NCBI GenBank assembly: GCA_023260495.1
Contig: JALQVB010000001.1
Location: 1-50,985, forward strand
Direction: 5' to 3'
DNA from: Aquiluna sp.
Lineage (GTDB): Bacteria; Actinomycetota; Actinomycetes; Actinomycetales; Microbacteriaceae
Length of the DNA stretch: 50,985 nt
The notes under the pieces were generated by a model, which saw only the letters and a list, made by a program, of their open reading frames with translations, did not search any database and was not told where the DNA came from. A program made the translations under genes and the position numbers. This document shows, piece after piece, positions 1-8,300 of the stretch; positions within the stretch are counted from its first letter, which is position 1; each line of letters begins with the position of its first letter.

Positions 1-1231
1 CGATGCCGATTTGAGCAAGAGACTTGGCAAGCTGTTTGGCATTCCAGCAGCCAAAGCCGCCGCGCTCTAATAGCGCCTGCAGTCCAGCCGCATCGCTCCC
101 GTCCCAGTCAATCCGGCGGTCCTTAGAAGCAATTCCAAGGCCGACAATTTGGTTTTCCGAGATCTCGACTTCGATGTAGCCATCGGAGGCGAGCACTTCC
201 AGGTCGGCCACCATGCCGACTTCCTTTGCTGGTGGCGCGGCGGGTAGATCTTCGGCAGCAGTCAATACCGGAATAGAACCGGTCGGCGTTTCAGGTTCTT
301 CATGCTCAACTTTGGCCGTAATTACGCGGTGCTGCGAGCCGTTGGCTCCGCGCAGCTTGATGACGCGGGTTAGGAGGGTGCGGAAGGAAAGCTTCGCGAA
401 CACCTCTTTGACCTGGGCTTCGTTTACTGGACCCAGCTCGAGCTGTTCCACCGTGAAGTCAAACTCCAGATCCCGCACCAGGTGGTTCAGGCGCCTGTTT
501 CTAACAGCCAGTTCCTGGTGCTCTCGAAGGGATTCGCCGACCTTGCCCGGAATCTCTTCTGCGTTTTCCAAGATTGCCTCCAGTGAGCCGTACTGCTGAA
601 TCCATTTCGCGGCGGTCTTCGGGCCAACCCCAGGAATCCCCTTGAGATTGTCCGAGGTCTCCCCTACTAAAGCTGCGAGCTCTGGGTATTGCCTAGCGTG
701 AATGCCGTACTTTTCGACAACAGCAGCATCGTCCATTCGAGCGAGGTTCATCACTCCCTTGATCGGATAGAGCACCGTCGTTTGCTCGGTTATGAGCTGA
801 AAGGTATCGCGGTCACCGGAAACCACTAGTACGCGCATGCCATTGTCTTCGCCAATCTTCGCTAGCGAAGCAATCAAATCGTCGGCCTCATACATTTCCC
901 TGGATACCGAGGTGATGTTCATAGCCGCCAATGCCTCGACCAAGAGCTCAGTTTGGCCGATGAATTCCTCCGGGGTTTCTCCACGTGTTCCCTTGTATTC
1001 AGGAAGTTCTTTGGTGCGGAAACTTTCCCTGGAGACATCAAATGCCACGCAGAGGTGCGTGGGCTTCTCGCCTTCCAATATGTTCAAAAGCATCGAAATA
1101 AACCCGTGCACGGCATTGGTGTGCTGACCGGCTTGGTTCTTAAAGTTCTCCGGGTTCAGCGCAAAGAAGGCACGAAAGGCCAGCGAATGGCCATCAATAA
1201 GTAGCAGGGTAGGCTGATTTTCACCGCTCAT
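1..1231 (-). CDS. polA: DNA polymerase I, 5' part of gene (partial)
   Basis: Start of DNA polymerase I, which fills gaps and removes RNA primers in replication and repair. I translated it from the reverse strand: about 410 residues are visible before the window edge cuts the gene. The N-terminus reads LLIDGHSLAFRAFF (Asp13 is a metal-binding residue of the 5' nuclease). The helix-hairpin-helix GIPGVGPKTAAKWI follows, so residues 1 to about 290 are the 5'-3' exonuclease. After an acidic, proline-rich linker the proofreading-like domain begins; whether it is active cannot be judged here. The polymerase domain lies outside. The ATG at 1231 is the natural start. No Shine-Dalgarno is visible, and TAGGCT sits 6 nt upstream, so the mRNA may be leaderless. 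It is divergent from the thioesterase gene, 30 bp apart. Confidence 0.95.
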   Translation of the reverse strand, partial: MSGENQPTLLLIDGHSLAFRAFFALNPENFKNQAGQHTNAVHGFISMLLNILEGEKPTHLCVAFDVSRESFRTKELPEYKGTRGETPEEFIGQTELLVEALAAMNITSVSREMYEADDLIASLAKIGEDNGMRVLVVSGDRDTFQLITEQTTVLYPIKGVMNLARMDDAAVVEKYGIHARQYPELAALVGETSDNLKGIPGVGPKTAAKWIQQYGSLEAILENAEEIPGKVGESLREHQELAVRNRRLNHLVRDLEFDFTVEQLELGPVNEAQVKEVFAKLSFRTLLTRVIKLRGANGSQHRVITAKVEHEEPETPTGSIPVLTAAEDLPAAPPAKEVGMVADLEVLASDGYIEVEISENQIVGLGIASKDRRIDWDGSDAAGLQALLERGGFGCWNAKQLAKSLAQIGI

Positions 1232-1237
1232 GCGGCT

Positions 1238-1243
1238 AGCCTA
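1238..1243 (-). promoter_or_regulatory. candidate -10 box for leaderless polA
   Basis: On the minus strand TAGGCT is followed by exactly 6 nt and then the polA ATG. This is the TANNNT spacing expected when transcription starts at the first base of the start codon. No convincing -35 box or ribosome binding site is present in the 30-bp divergent gap. Confidence 0.4.
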
Positions 1244-1261
1244 CTTGTGAAGGGGTGAGCA

Positions 1262-1708
1262 ATGACCGAGATCGAACCGGTGGCATCTGAGCAGGCTCTC
1301 GAGGTGATGAAGCTGCGAGGTCTTGGTGCACTTGCCGAGCGCATGGGTATTGATCTGATTGAACTGAGCGCTGAGCGCGCGGTGGCCACCATGCCGGTCG
1401 AAGGAAACACCCAGCCAATCGGACTGCTGCACGGTGGAGCACATGTGGTGTTGGCTGAATCGCTTGGAAGTTTTGCCGCTAACGTGCACGCCCACCCCTG
1501 GGGATATGCGGTTGGCATCGAATTGAACGCTTCCCACCACGGCTCAATCTCCGAGGGAATCGTAACCGGAACCTGCACCGCTGTGAAGCTCGGAAAGACG
1601 TTGACCACTCACGAAATTAAGATGACAGATGAGCAGGGTCGACTGCTGTCAACCGTGCGGATTACGAATTATCTTCGTCCGAAGCCTTCTGGCCAAGCTG
1701 ATCAATGA
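1262..1708 (+). CDS. hotdog-fold thioesterase, PaaI / DHNA-CoA hydrolase-like
   Basis: A 148-residue protein of the PaaI-type hotdog thioesterase family, which hydrolyses acyl-CoA thioesters in the cytosol. The motif GLLHGGAHVVLAES (residues 54-67) is the classic active-site helix, and ELNASHHGSISEG (about 88-99) is the matching second strand. The substrate cannot be read from the sequence: phenylacetyl-CoA derivatives, 1,4-dihydroxy-2-naphthoyl-CoA (menaquinone synthesis) or generic acyl-CoA are all possible. The ATG at 1262 has a strong GAAGGGG ribosome binding site 6 nt upstream. Its 3' end runs 47 nt into the convergent ANTAR regulator gene, and no terminator lies between them. A thioesterase beside polA is common in actinobacteria, so the neighbourhood does not reveal its role. 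Confidence 0.85.
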   Translation: MTEIEPVASEQALEVMKLRGLGALAERMGIDLIELSAERAVATMPVEGNTQPIGLLHGGAHVVLAESLGSFAANVHAHPWGYAVGIELNASHHGSISEGIVTGTCTAVKLGKTLTTHEIKMTDEQGRLLSTVRITNYLRPKPSGQADQ

Positions 1709-2261
1709 CGGCTTTCGCGACCTGAGCCATAGATAGCCTTCGATCCATCGAGGCCTTTTGAATCCAGCGGAACGCATCTGGCTCGCTAAGTTTCATCTTG
1801 CTCATCAAGATTCCCTTGGCTCGATCCATCAGCTTTCTGGTTTCGAGTCGATCGCTTAGATCAGCAATCTCGCTCTCCAGCGCGGTTAGCTCCTCGTGAC
1901 GAGCAAGTGCAATTTGAATCGCTGGCAACAAGTCAGTTGGTTTGAATGGCTTAGTGACGTAGGCCATTGCCCCAGCATCGGCCGCCCGGCTTACCAAATC
2001 AGATTGCGAGAAAGCGGTCAGTAAGACAACCGGGATTTTTAGCTCGGCAATCTTTTCTGCCGCGCTGATGCCATCCAACTTAGGCATCTTGATATCCATC
2101 ACGATCAGGTCGGGCTTGTGCTCGTTTGCAAGTTCGATAGCCTCTTCGCCGTCTGCACCTTGTGCCACAACCTCAAAATCAGCTTCCTCGAGAGTTGCCA
2201 CCACGTCCATCCGAATGAGCGCCTCGTCCTCAACGACGACTACGCGGAGCTTCTCTTGCAT
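1662..2261 (-). CDS. ANTAR-domain response regulator (PdtaR/Rv1626-like)
   Basis: Two-domain response regulator of 199 residues. Residues 5-118 are a receiver domain with the acidic pair in VVEDEALIR (11-12), the phospho-acceptor Asp56 in IVMDIKMPK, and the conserved Lys in VTKPFKPTD. The C-terminal ANTAR domain (about 133-190) contains DRAKGILMSKMKLSEPDAF, typical of RNA-binding antiterminators. In Mycobacterium the orthologue Rv1626 (PdtaR) is phosphorylated by the kinase PdtaS; no partner kinase gene is present in this window. I start at the ATG at 2261 because the family begins with this short lead (MQEKLRVVVVEDE) and the longer reading frame to 2339 would cross the divergent tRNA-Leu gene. 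TAAAGT lies 7 nt upstream, so it may be leaderless. Confidence 0.9.
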   Translation of the reverse strand: MQEKLRVVVVEDEALIRMDVVATLEEADFEVVAQGADGEEAIELANEHKPDLIVMDIKMPKLDGISAAEKIAELKIPVVLLTAFSQSDLVSRAADAGAMAYVTKPFKPTDLLPAIQIALARHEELTALESEIADLSDRLETRKLMDRAKGILMSKMKLSEPDAFRWIQKASMDRRLSMAQVAKAVIDQLGQKASDEDNS

Positions 2262-2268
2262 GGGCACT

Positions 2269-2296
2269 ACTTTACCCAATTCCTTTTCCACTACAA
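2269..2296 (-). promoter_or_regulatory. candidate promoter of the ANTAR regulator
   Basis: On the minus strand TTGTAG (2296-2291), a 16-nt spacer and TAAAGT (2274-2269) precede the ATG by 7 nt. The match to sigma-70 type consensus is moderate. It overlaps the tRNA-Leu promoter in the opposite direction almost base for base. Confidence 0.4.
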
Positions 2297-2297
2297 T
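2271..2297 (+). promoter_or_regulatory. candidate promoter of tRNA-Leu
   Basis: TACAAT at 2292-2297 matches the -10 consensus at five of six positions and lies about 10 bp before the tRNA 5' end, as expected for a tRNA gene. A weak -35, TTTACC at 2271-2276, is 15 bp upstream, which is short. Confidence 0.45.
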
Positions 2298-2307
2298 TAG
2301 CGAGCCG

Positions 2308-2390
2308 GCCGGAATGGCGGAACGGCAGACGCGGAGCACTCAAAATGCTTTGTCCGAAAGGGCGTGTGGGTTCAAATCCCACTTCCGGCA
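2308..2390 (+). tRNA. tRNA-Leu (anticodon CAA)
   Basis: The acceptor stem GCCGGAA at 2308-2314 pairs with TTCCGGC at 2383-2389, with A2390 as discriminator base. The anticodon loop CTCAAAA (2339-2345) gives anticodon CAA (2341-2343), reading UUG. The long variable arm and the GTGGGTTCAAATCCCAC T-arm confirm a class II leucine tRNA. CCA is not encoded. The gene lies in the divergent space before the ANTAR regulator and ends just before a strong terminator. Confidence 0.96.
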
Positions 2391-2396
2391 CAAACA

Positions 2397-2430
2397 AAAC
2401 CCCCTCGCAGTTAGCGAGGGGGTTTAGTTT
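2397..2430. terminator. bidirectional rho-independent terminator (tRNA-Leu / pyk)
   Basis: A 12-bp stem (2397-2408 with 2414-2425, core CCCCTCGC/GCGAGGGG) has a 5-nt loop AGTTA. On the plus strand it is followed by a T-rich tract (GTTTAGTTTTA). On the minus strand it ends in GGGGTTTTGTTTG, so it can end both the tRNA transcript and the pyk transcript whose stop codon is at 2430-2432. It is the only clear intrinsic terminator I found in the window. Confidence 0.9.
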
Positions 2431-3872
2431 TACTTGGCGTAGCCGGGCGCTGCGGAGTGCACCGCATCTCCCACCCGGTGAACGCGAAGCGAATTGGTCG
2501 AACCTGGGATTCCCGGAGGCGAGCCTGCCACGATGACAACCTCGTCACCAACGCGAGCCTTGCCGCTCTCCAGCACGATCTCGTCCACCTGCTTGATCAT
2601 CTGGTCGGTGTGGGTGACTGGCTCCACTAAGAATGTTGTCGCACCCCAACAAAGAGCCAGCTTACGTCGCACCTCTTCGCTCGGCGTGAATGCCAGCACT
2701 GGAATGCGAGAGCGTAGTCGGCTCACGCGCTTTAGGGTGTCGCCACTTTCCGTGAAGACGCAGACGTACTTGCTGCCAAGCAGTTCGGCGATATCTAGAG
2801 CCGCGCGAACCACAGCACCAGAGTGGGTGTGTGGCTTGGTACCAAGCTCTGGGATTCGCTCAAGACCGTTCTCCTCCGTTGACTCAATGATTCTTGCCAT
2901 GGTTGAGACGGTCTCGATTGGGTACTCTCCCACCGAGGTCTCCCCCGACAGCATCAGGGCGTCCGCTCCATCTAGAACAGCGTTGGCAACATCGGACGCC
3001 TCGGCCCGAGTTGGACGCGGGCTGGAAATCATGGTTTCCAGCATCTGGGTCGCCACGATCACCGGCTTGGCCCAGCGGCGAGAAAGTTCTACCGCGCGCT
3101 TCTGCACCAGTGGCACCTGCTCTAGTGGCAGCTCAACACCAAGGTCACCGCGGGCAACCATGACACCGTCGAATGCGTCAACGATCTCCTCCAGGGCCGC
3201 AACTGCCTGTGGCTTTTCAATCTTCGCGATGACCGGAATGAATCTTCCCTCTTCGCTCATGATCTCGTGCACTCGCACAACATCCTTTGCGTTGCGCACG
3301 AAGCTCAGGGCAATCATGTCGGCACCGAGCCTCAGGGCCCAGCGAAGGTCATCTTCATCTTTTTCGCTCAGTGCAGGAACGTTTACGGCCACACCAGGAA
3401 GGTTGATGCCCTTGTTGTTAGAAATCGGGCCACCGATCTCCACCTCGCACTCGACTCTCGGTCCATCTACCTTCTTGGCGCGAAGTGCAATGCGGCCGTC
3501 GTCAATTAGCAGCGGGTCGCCTGGCTTTACATCCCCAGGAAGGCCCTTGTAGGTGGTGGAGCAAATGGTTGCGTCGCCGGCAATGTCCTCAGTCGTGATG
3601 GTGAAGGTGTCGCCATCGTTCAGGAATTCCTTGTCATTGGCAAAGCGGCCCAGGCGGATCTTTGGTCCCTGTAGGTCCACCAGGATGCCGACTGGCTTGT
3701 TTGCATCGGCAGCAGCCTTGCGAATGGTCTGGTAAACACCCTCGTGCACAGAGTGGTCGCCGTGTGAAAGGTTCATGCGGGCCACATCAACACCGGCCTC
3801 GATTATTGCCCTTGCCTTCTCATAGTCGGCTACTGCAGGGCCAAACGTGGCCACGATTTTTGCGCGTCTCAT
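2430..3872 (-). CDS. pyk: pyruvate kinase
   Basis: Cytosolic pyruvate kinase, the last step of glycolysis: phosphoenolpyruvate plus ADP gives pyruvate plus ATP. At 480 residues it has normal length. MRRAKIVATFGPA is the usual N-terminus. MNLSHGDH (about 33-40) is the substrate-site segment, IAKIEKPQAV (about 217) carries the catalytic lysine, and MVARGDLGVELP (about 238) binds the metal and phosphoenolpyruvate. VIVATQMLETMISSPRPTRAE is close to the family signature. The C-terminal regulatory domain is complete. It follows gltD by 22 nt, a common actinobacterial order, and ends in the shared terminator. No clear Shine-Dalgarno lies close to the ATG; the AAAGG upstream is too far away to be ideal. 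Confidence 0.97.
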   Translation of the reverse strand: MRRAKIVATFGPAVADYEKARAIIEAGVDVARMNLSHGDHSVHEGVYQTIRKAAADANKPVGILVDLQGPKIRLGRFANDKEFLNDGDTFTITTEDIAGDATICSTTYKGLPGDVKPGDPLLIDDGRIALRAKKVDGPRVECEVEIGGPISNNKGINLPGVAVNVPALSEKDEDDLRWALRLGADMIALSFVRNAKDVVRVHEIMSEEGRFIPVIAKIEKPQAVAALEEIVDAFDGVMVARGDLGVELPLEQVPLVQKRAVELSRRWAKPVIVATQMLETMISSPRPTRAEASDVANAVLDGADALMLSGETSVGEYPIETVSTMARIIESTEENGLERIPELGTKPHTHSGAVVRAALDIAELLGSKYVCVFTESGDTLKRVSRLRSRIPVLAFTPSEEVRRKLALCWGATTFLVEPVTHTDQMIKQVDEIVLESGKARVGDEVVIVAGSPPGIPGSTNSLRVHRVGDAVHSAAPGYAK

Positions 3873-3894
3873 TTTGTTTTCTAATTACCTTTTC

Positions 3895-5352
3895 TTAGCT
3901 ATAAACAGCAATTGGTTGATCCGTCGGCTTGACAGGGAATGGGAGTTCGGTCTCCCCCTCAAGATATTCATCGATGGCAGCGGCAGCGGCGCGTCCTTCC
4001 GCTATTGCCCAGACCACAAGGCTGGCACCGCGACCGGCGTCGCCCGCGCTGAACATGCCGTTCCCTAGCTCGTACTTACTACCGCGCTTTAGGTTGCCCC
4101 GGTTATCAAGTTCGGTACCAAGCTGCTGCACCAGGGAATCCGATTCATTTCCGGTGAATCCCAGTGCCAAGAGCACCAGGTCTGCCGGCAGGATGCGCTC
4201 GGTTCCGGCCTTAGGTAGGCGCTTTCCATCAACAAACTCGGTGTCGGCAACCTTAACTCCGGTGACCCGGCCGTTCTCGCCGACGAACTCGACGGTTGAG
4301 TGAAGGTACTTGCGCTCACCAAACTCTTCGTGCGCACTCTGAACCTCAAACAGGTTCGGCACCATAGGCCAGGGCATGTCCTCAGTGCGTTCACTTGGTG
4401 GCTGCTTGCCGATGGCGAGCGTGGTGACACTGATGGCGCCCTGCCTGGTTGCGGTTCCGAGGCAGTCGGCACCGGTGTCGCCGCCGCCAAGGATGACCAC
4501 GTTCTTAGCCTCGGCAACGATCTGGTCTGGAACCTCTTCACCTGCCACCCAGCGGTTTGCCTGGGTTAGGTATTCCATCGCAAAGTGAACGCCATCGAGC
4601 TCGCGTCCTGGAACCTCTAGGTTGCGAGGCTTCAGGGCGCCGGTGGCAATTAGCACGGCGTCATAGCGCCGATTCAGCTCTTCCCAGGTGATGTCGACAC
4701 CGACGTTGACCGAAGTGCGGAAGCGAGTCCCCTCGGCTTCCATCTGGGCCACGCGCCTGTCAATGTGCTGCTTTTCAAGTTTGAAATCGGGGATCCCGTA
4801 TCTCAGCAGTCCACCGATCTTGTCGTCACGCTCATAAACGGCAACGGTGTGTCCGGCTCTGGTCAGCTGCTGAGCTGCGGCCAAACCAGCCGGTCCGGAG
4901 CCCACCACGGCGATGGTCTTGCCTGTTAGGCGCTCTGGTATCTGCGGCTTCACGAAGCCGTTGTTGAATGCATCATCAATGATGGAAACTTCGATTTCCT
5001 TGATGGTCACAGGTGGCTGATTGATTCCCAAGACGCAGGAGTCCTCGCATGGAGCTGGGCAGATGCGTCCGGTGAACTCCGGGAAGTTGTTGGTGGCGTG
5101 GAGTCGGTCAATCGCTTCACTGCCCCTGCCGCGGTGGGTCAAATCGTTCCATTCGGGAATTAGATTGCCCAGTGGGCAGCCCTGGTGACAGAACGGAATT
5201 CCGCAATCCATGCAGCGGGAGGCCTGTCGAGCAACAACTTCTCCATTGCGCTCCGCATAGACCTCTTTCCAGTCCTTGATGCGAACGGGAATCGGCCGGC
5301 GCGGTGCGGTCTCGCGCTCGGTTACCTTGAGAAAGCCTCTCGGATCAGCCAT
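3895..5352 (-). CDS. gltD: glutamate synthase, small (beta) subunit
   Basis: NADPH-binding subunit of glutamate synthase (GOGAT), passing electrons from NADPH through FAD and iron-sulfur clusters to the large subunit. It has 485 residues. The N-terminal ferredoxin-like domain has cysteines C47, C50, C55 and C59 (CMDCGIPFCHQGCP) and a second set at C98, C102 and C106 (ICPAPCEDSC). The FAD Rossmann motif VVGSGPAGLAAAQQL starts near 149, and the NADPH motif VILGGGDTGADCLG lies near 286. The start codon overlaps the gltB stop by 8 nt, so the two subunits are translationally coupled, as expected for a fixed-ratio complex. Confidence 0.96.
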   Translation of the reverse strand: MADPRGFLKVTERETAPRRPIPVRIKDWKEVYAERNGEVVARQASRCMDCGIPFCHQGCPLGNLIPEWNDLTHRGRGSEAIDRLHATNNFPEFTGRICPAPCEDSCVLGINQPPVTIKEIEVSIIDDAFNNGFVKPQIPERLTGKTIAVVGSGPAGLAAAQQLTRAGHTVAVYERDDKIGGLLRYGIPDFKLEKQHIDRRVAQMEAEGTRFRTSVNVGVDITWEELNRRYDAVLIATGALKPRNLEVPGRELDGVHFAMEYLTQANRWVAGEEVPDQIVAEAKNVVILGGGDTGADCLGTATRQGAISVTTLAIGKQPPSERTEDMPWPMVPNLFEVQSAHEEFGERKYLHSTVEFVGENGRVTGVKVADTEFVDGKRLPKAGTERILPADLVLLALGFTGNESDSLVQQLGTELDNRGNLKRGSKYELGNGMFSAGDAGRGASLVVWAIAEGRAAAAAIDEYLEGETELPFPVKPTDQPIAVYS

Positions 5353-8300
5353 TGGTCACCTCCAAGATCTGCGTCCAGACTTCGTCTCCATCTGGCTCAT
5401 AGCCAAGCTCACGGGCCTTGGACTGAATCTCTAGCACGCGAGCAAAGTCTCGCGGCATTACCCGACTGAAGTTAGCGCTCTCGCTGTCAAAGTTCTCGAT
5501 GAGGTTTGCTGCGAGTGGACTTCCGGTCTCGCTTAGGTGCTCCTTCAGGACCGCTAGTAGCTGCTCCTTGTCCTCGGTAGAAAGTTTGCCAATCGTAATC
5601 TCGCCACTCTGCAGTCCCTCTCGGTTAACCCGAGCCTCGGATAGCTTGTAGACATAAGCGATACCACCGGACATGCCAGCGCCAAGATTGATTCCAGTCT
5701 TGCCCAGAATCACTGCCAGTCCACCTGTCATGTATTCCAGAGCGTGGTCGCCCACTCCCTCAACAACTGCGGTGACACCGGAGTTACGAACCAGGAAGCG
5801 CTCCCCCACAATTCCGTTCAGGAAGATCTTTCCGCTGGTTGCGCCATACCCGATTACGTTTCCAGCAATCACATTCTCACTTGCGACAAAGCCGGCGCCG
5901 GATGGCGGTTTGACGACAACAGTTCCGCCGGATAGTCCCTTGCCGACGTAGTCATTGCAGTCGCCCTCCACGGTCAGCTTCATACCGCGCGGCATGAAAG
6001 CACCCAGCGATTGGCCGGCACTGCCCTTCAGGCGGAGGTCGATTGTGCCGGGCTCGAGCCCCTGCTCCCCCCACTTCTTGGTCAGCTCGTTGCCGAGCAT
6101 GGTTCCGATGGCCTGGTGGGTGTTGTTGATCTCAAGCTCCTTGACGATTGCAACGTTGTCGCGAATCGCCTGGCCAACCTCGTCTAACAGTGGGTAGTCA
6201 AAGTGGATCTGAAGTTCGTGGTCTTGGGTTGTAGTGCGATGCTGGGCTGAGTCAACGTGAATGTCCTTGGCCGCAAAGATTGGGGTGAGGTCAAGGCCAT
6301 CGGCCTTCCAGTGGTTGATGGCACGGTTGACATCTAGCGCTTCCACATGGCCAATCGCCTCTTCTAGACTCCGGAAGCCGAGCTGGGCGAGGTATTCGCG
6401 AACTTCTTGAGCCAAGAATTCGAAGAAGTTGACAACGTGGTCAGCCTGACCGCGGAAACGAGCTCGCAAGTCTGGGTTTTGGGTCGCCACGCCCACCGGG
6501 CAGGTGTCCAAGTGGCAGACACGCATCAAAATGCAGCCCTCGACAACAAGCGGTGCAGTCGCGAAACCAAACTCCTCTGCACCCAATAGCGCTGCTATGA
6601 CCACGTCGCGGCCCGTCTTCATGGAACCGTCTACCTGCACCGTAATTCGATCGCGCAAGCCATTGAGCAGCAAGGTCTGCTGAGTTTCGGCGAGGCCCAG
6701 CTCCCATGGTGTGCCGGCGTGCTTCAGCGAATTCAATGGCGATGCCCCGGTGCCGCCGTCGTGGCCGGAAATCAGAACCACGTCTGCCTTCGCCTTTGCC
6801 ACACCGGCTGCCACGGTGCCAACACCGAATTGGCTAACTAGCTTGACGTGAATTCGCGCGTCACGGTTAGCGCGCTTCAGGTCATAAATAAGCTGCTTGA
6901 GGTCTTCGATCGAGTAGATGTCGTGGTGTGGTGGTGGCGAAATCAAGCCAACACCAGGCGTGGAGTGGCGCAACTGGGCAATCCATGGATAAACCTTGTG
7001 AGGCGGCAACTGCCCGCCCTCACCAGGCTTTGCACCCTGCGCCATCTTGATCTGAATGTCGTCAGCGTGGGTGAGGTACATGCTGGTGACGCCGAAGCGG
7101 CCGGATGCCACCTGCTTCACGGCGGAACGACGCTCGCGGTCCAAAAGGCGCTCCACTGCTTCACCGCCCTCACCGGTGTTGCTCTTGCCGCCAAGGCGGT
7201 TCATCGCGATAGCAAGAACCTCATGCGCCTCCGGGCTGATCGCACCCATTGACATGGCACCGGTCGAGAACCGCTTAACAATCTCCGATACCGGCTCAAC
7301 CTCTTCAATCGGCACCGCCGGACGAAGGTCGTCACGTAGCTTGAACAGGCCGCGCAGCGTCATCAGACGTTCGGCCTGGTCGTCTACAGCCTGTGTGTAT
7401 TGCTTGAAGATGTCGTAGCGCTTGGCTCTGGTGGAGTGCTGCAGCTTGAAAATGGTGTTGGGGTTGAATAGGTGTGGTGGCCCCTCGCGACGCCACTTCA
7501 TCTCACCACCGACATCAAGCGGCAGGTGTGCCTTGGTCGCACCTTCAATCGGATAGGCAGCTCGATGGCGCTGCTCTATCTCGAGGTGGAGGATCTCCAG
7601 ACCGACACCGCCGAGCTTGGAGATGGTGCCGGTGAAGTACTTGTCAACCAGATCTGGAGCCAGACCGACGGCCTCAAAACACTGGGCGCCACCGTAGCTG
7701 GCCACGGTTGAGATACCCATCTTGCTCATCACCTTGAGGACGCCTTTACCAAGTGCCTTAATCATGTTCTTGGCGGAGCGCTCCGGGGTGATGCCCTCGA
7801 TAATGCCCTTGACAACCATGTCCTCAGCGGTCTCCAGCGCTAGATATGGGTTAACCGCTGATGCGCCGTAGCCGATCAGAGTGGCCATGTGGTGCACGTC
7901 CCGAGCGTCGCCACATTCCACTACCAGTCCGGCCATCAGGCGGGTGCCCTCGCGGATCAGGTGGTGGTGAACCGCACTGAGGCTCAGTAGTGAAGGAATT
8001 GGCGCGAGTTCACGATTTGAATCGCGGTCGGAGAGGATGATGAAGGTTGCACCCGACTCCAGGGCCGCATCTACTTGACCGCACATCTCCTGCAGCCTTG
8101 CTTCCAAGGCTTCAGCCCCGTCATCAACACGGTAGAGGCAGGAAATGGTGACAGCCTTGCCAATGTTGTTTCCGCGATCGATGTGCTTGATGCGAGAGAG
8201 TTCGTCATTACTCAAGATTGGGAAGTCCAAGACCATCTGCTTGGCGTGCTCTGGCGAAGCCTCGAGCAGGTTTCGCACCGGCCCGATGGAGGTGGTCATT

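Noticed and set aside
2262..2339. 26-residue N-terminal extension of the ANTAR regulator
   Set aside because: It would cross the 5' part of tRNA-Leu and both promoters, and the receiver domain starts normally at the ATG at 2261.
2494..3552. Long plus-strand open frame of 352 codons
   Set aside because: It lies antisense inside pyk, is Ser/Thr/Arg-rich with no domain, and has the usual look of a shadow frame.
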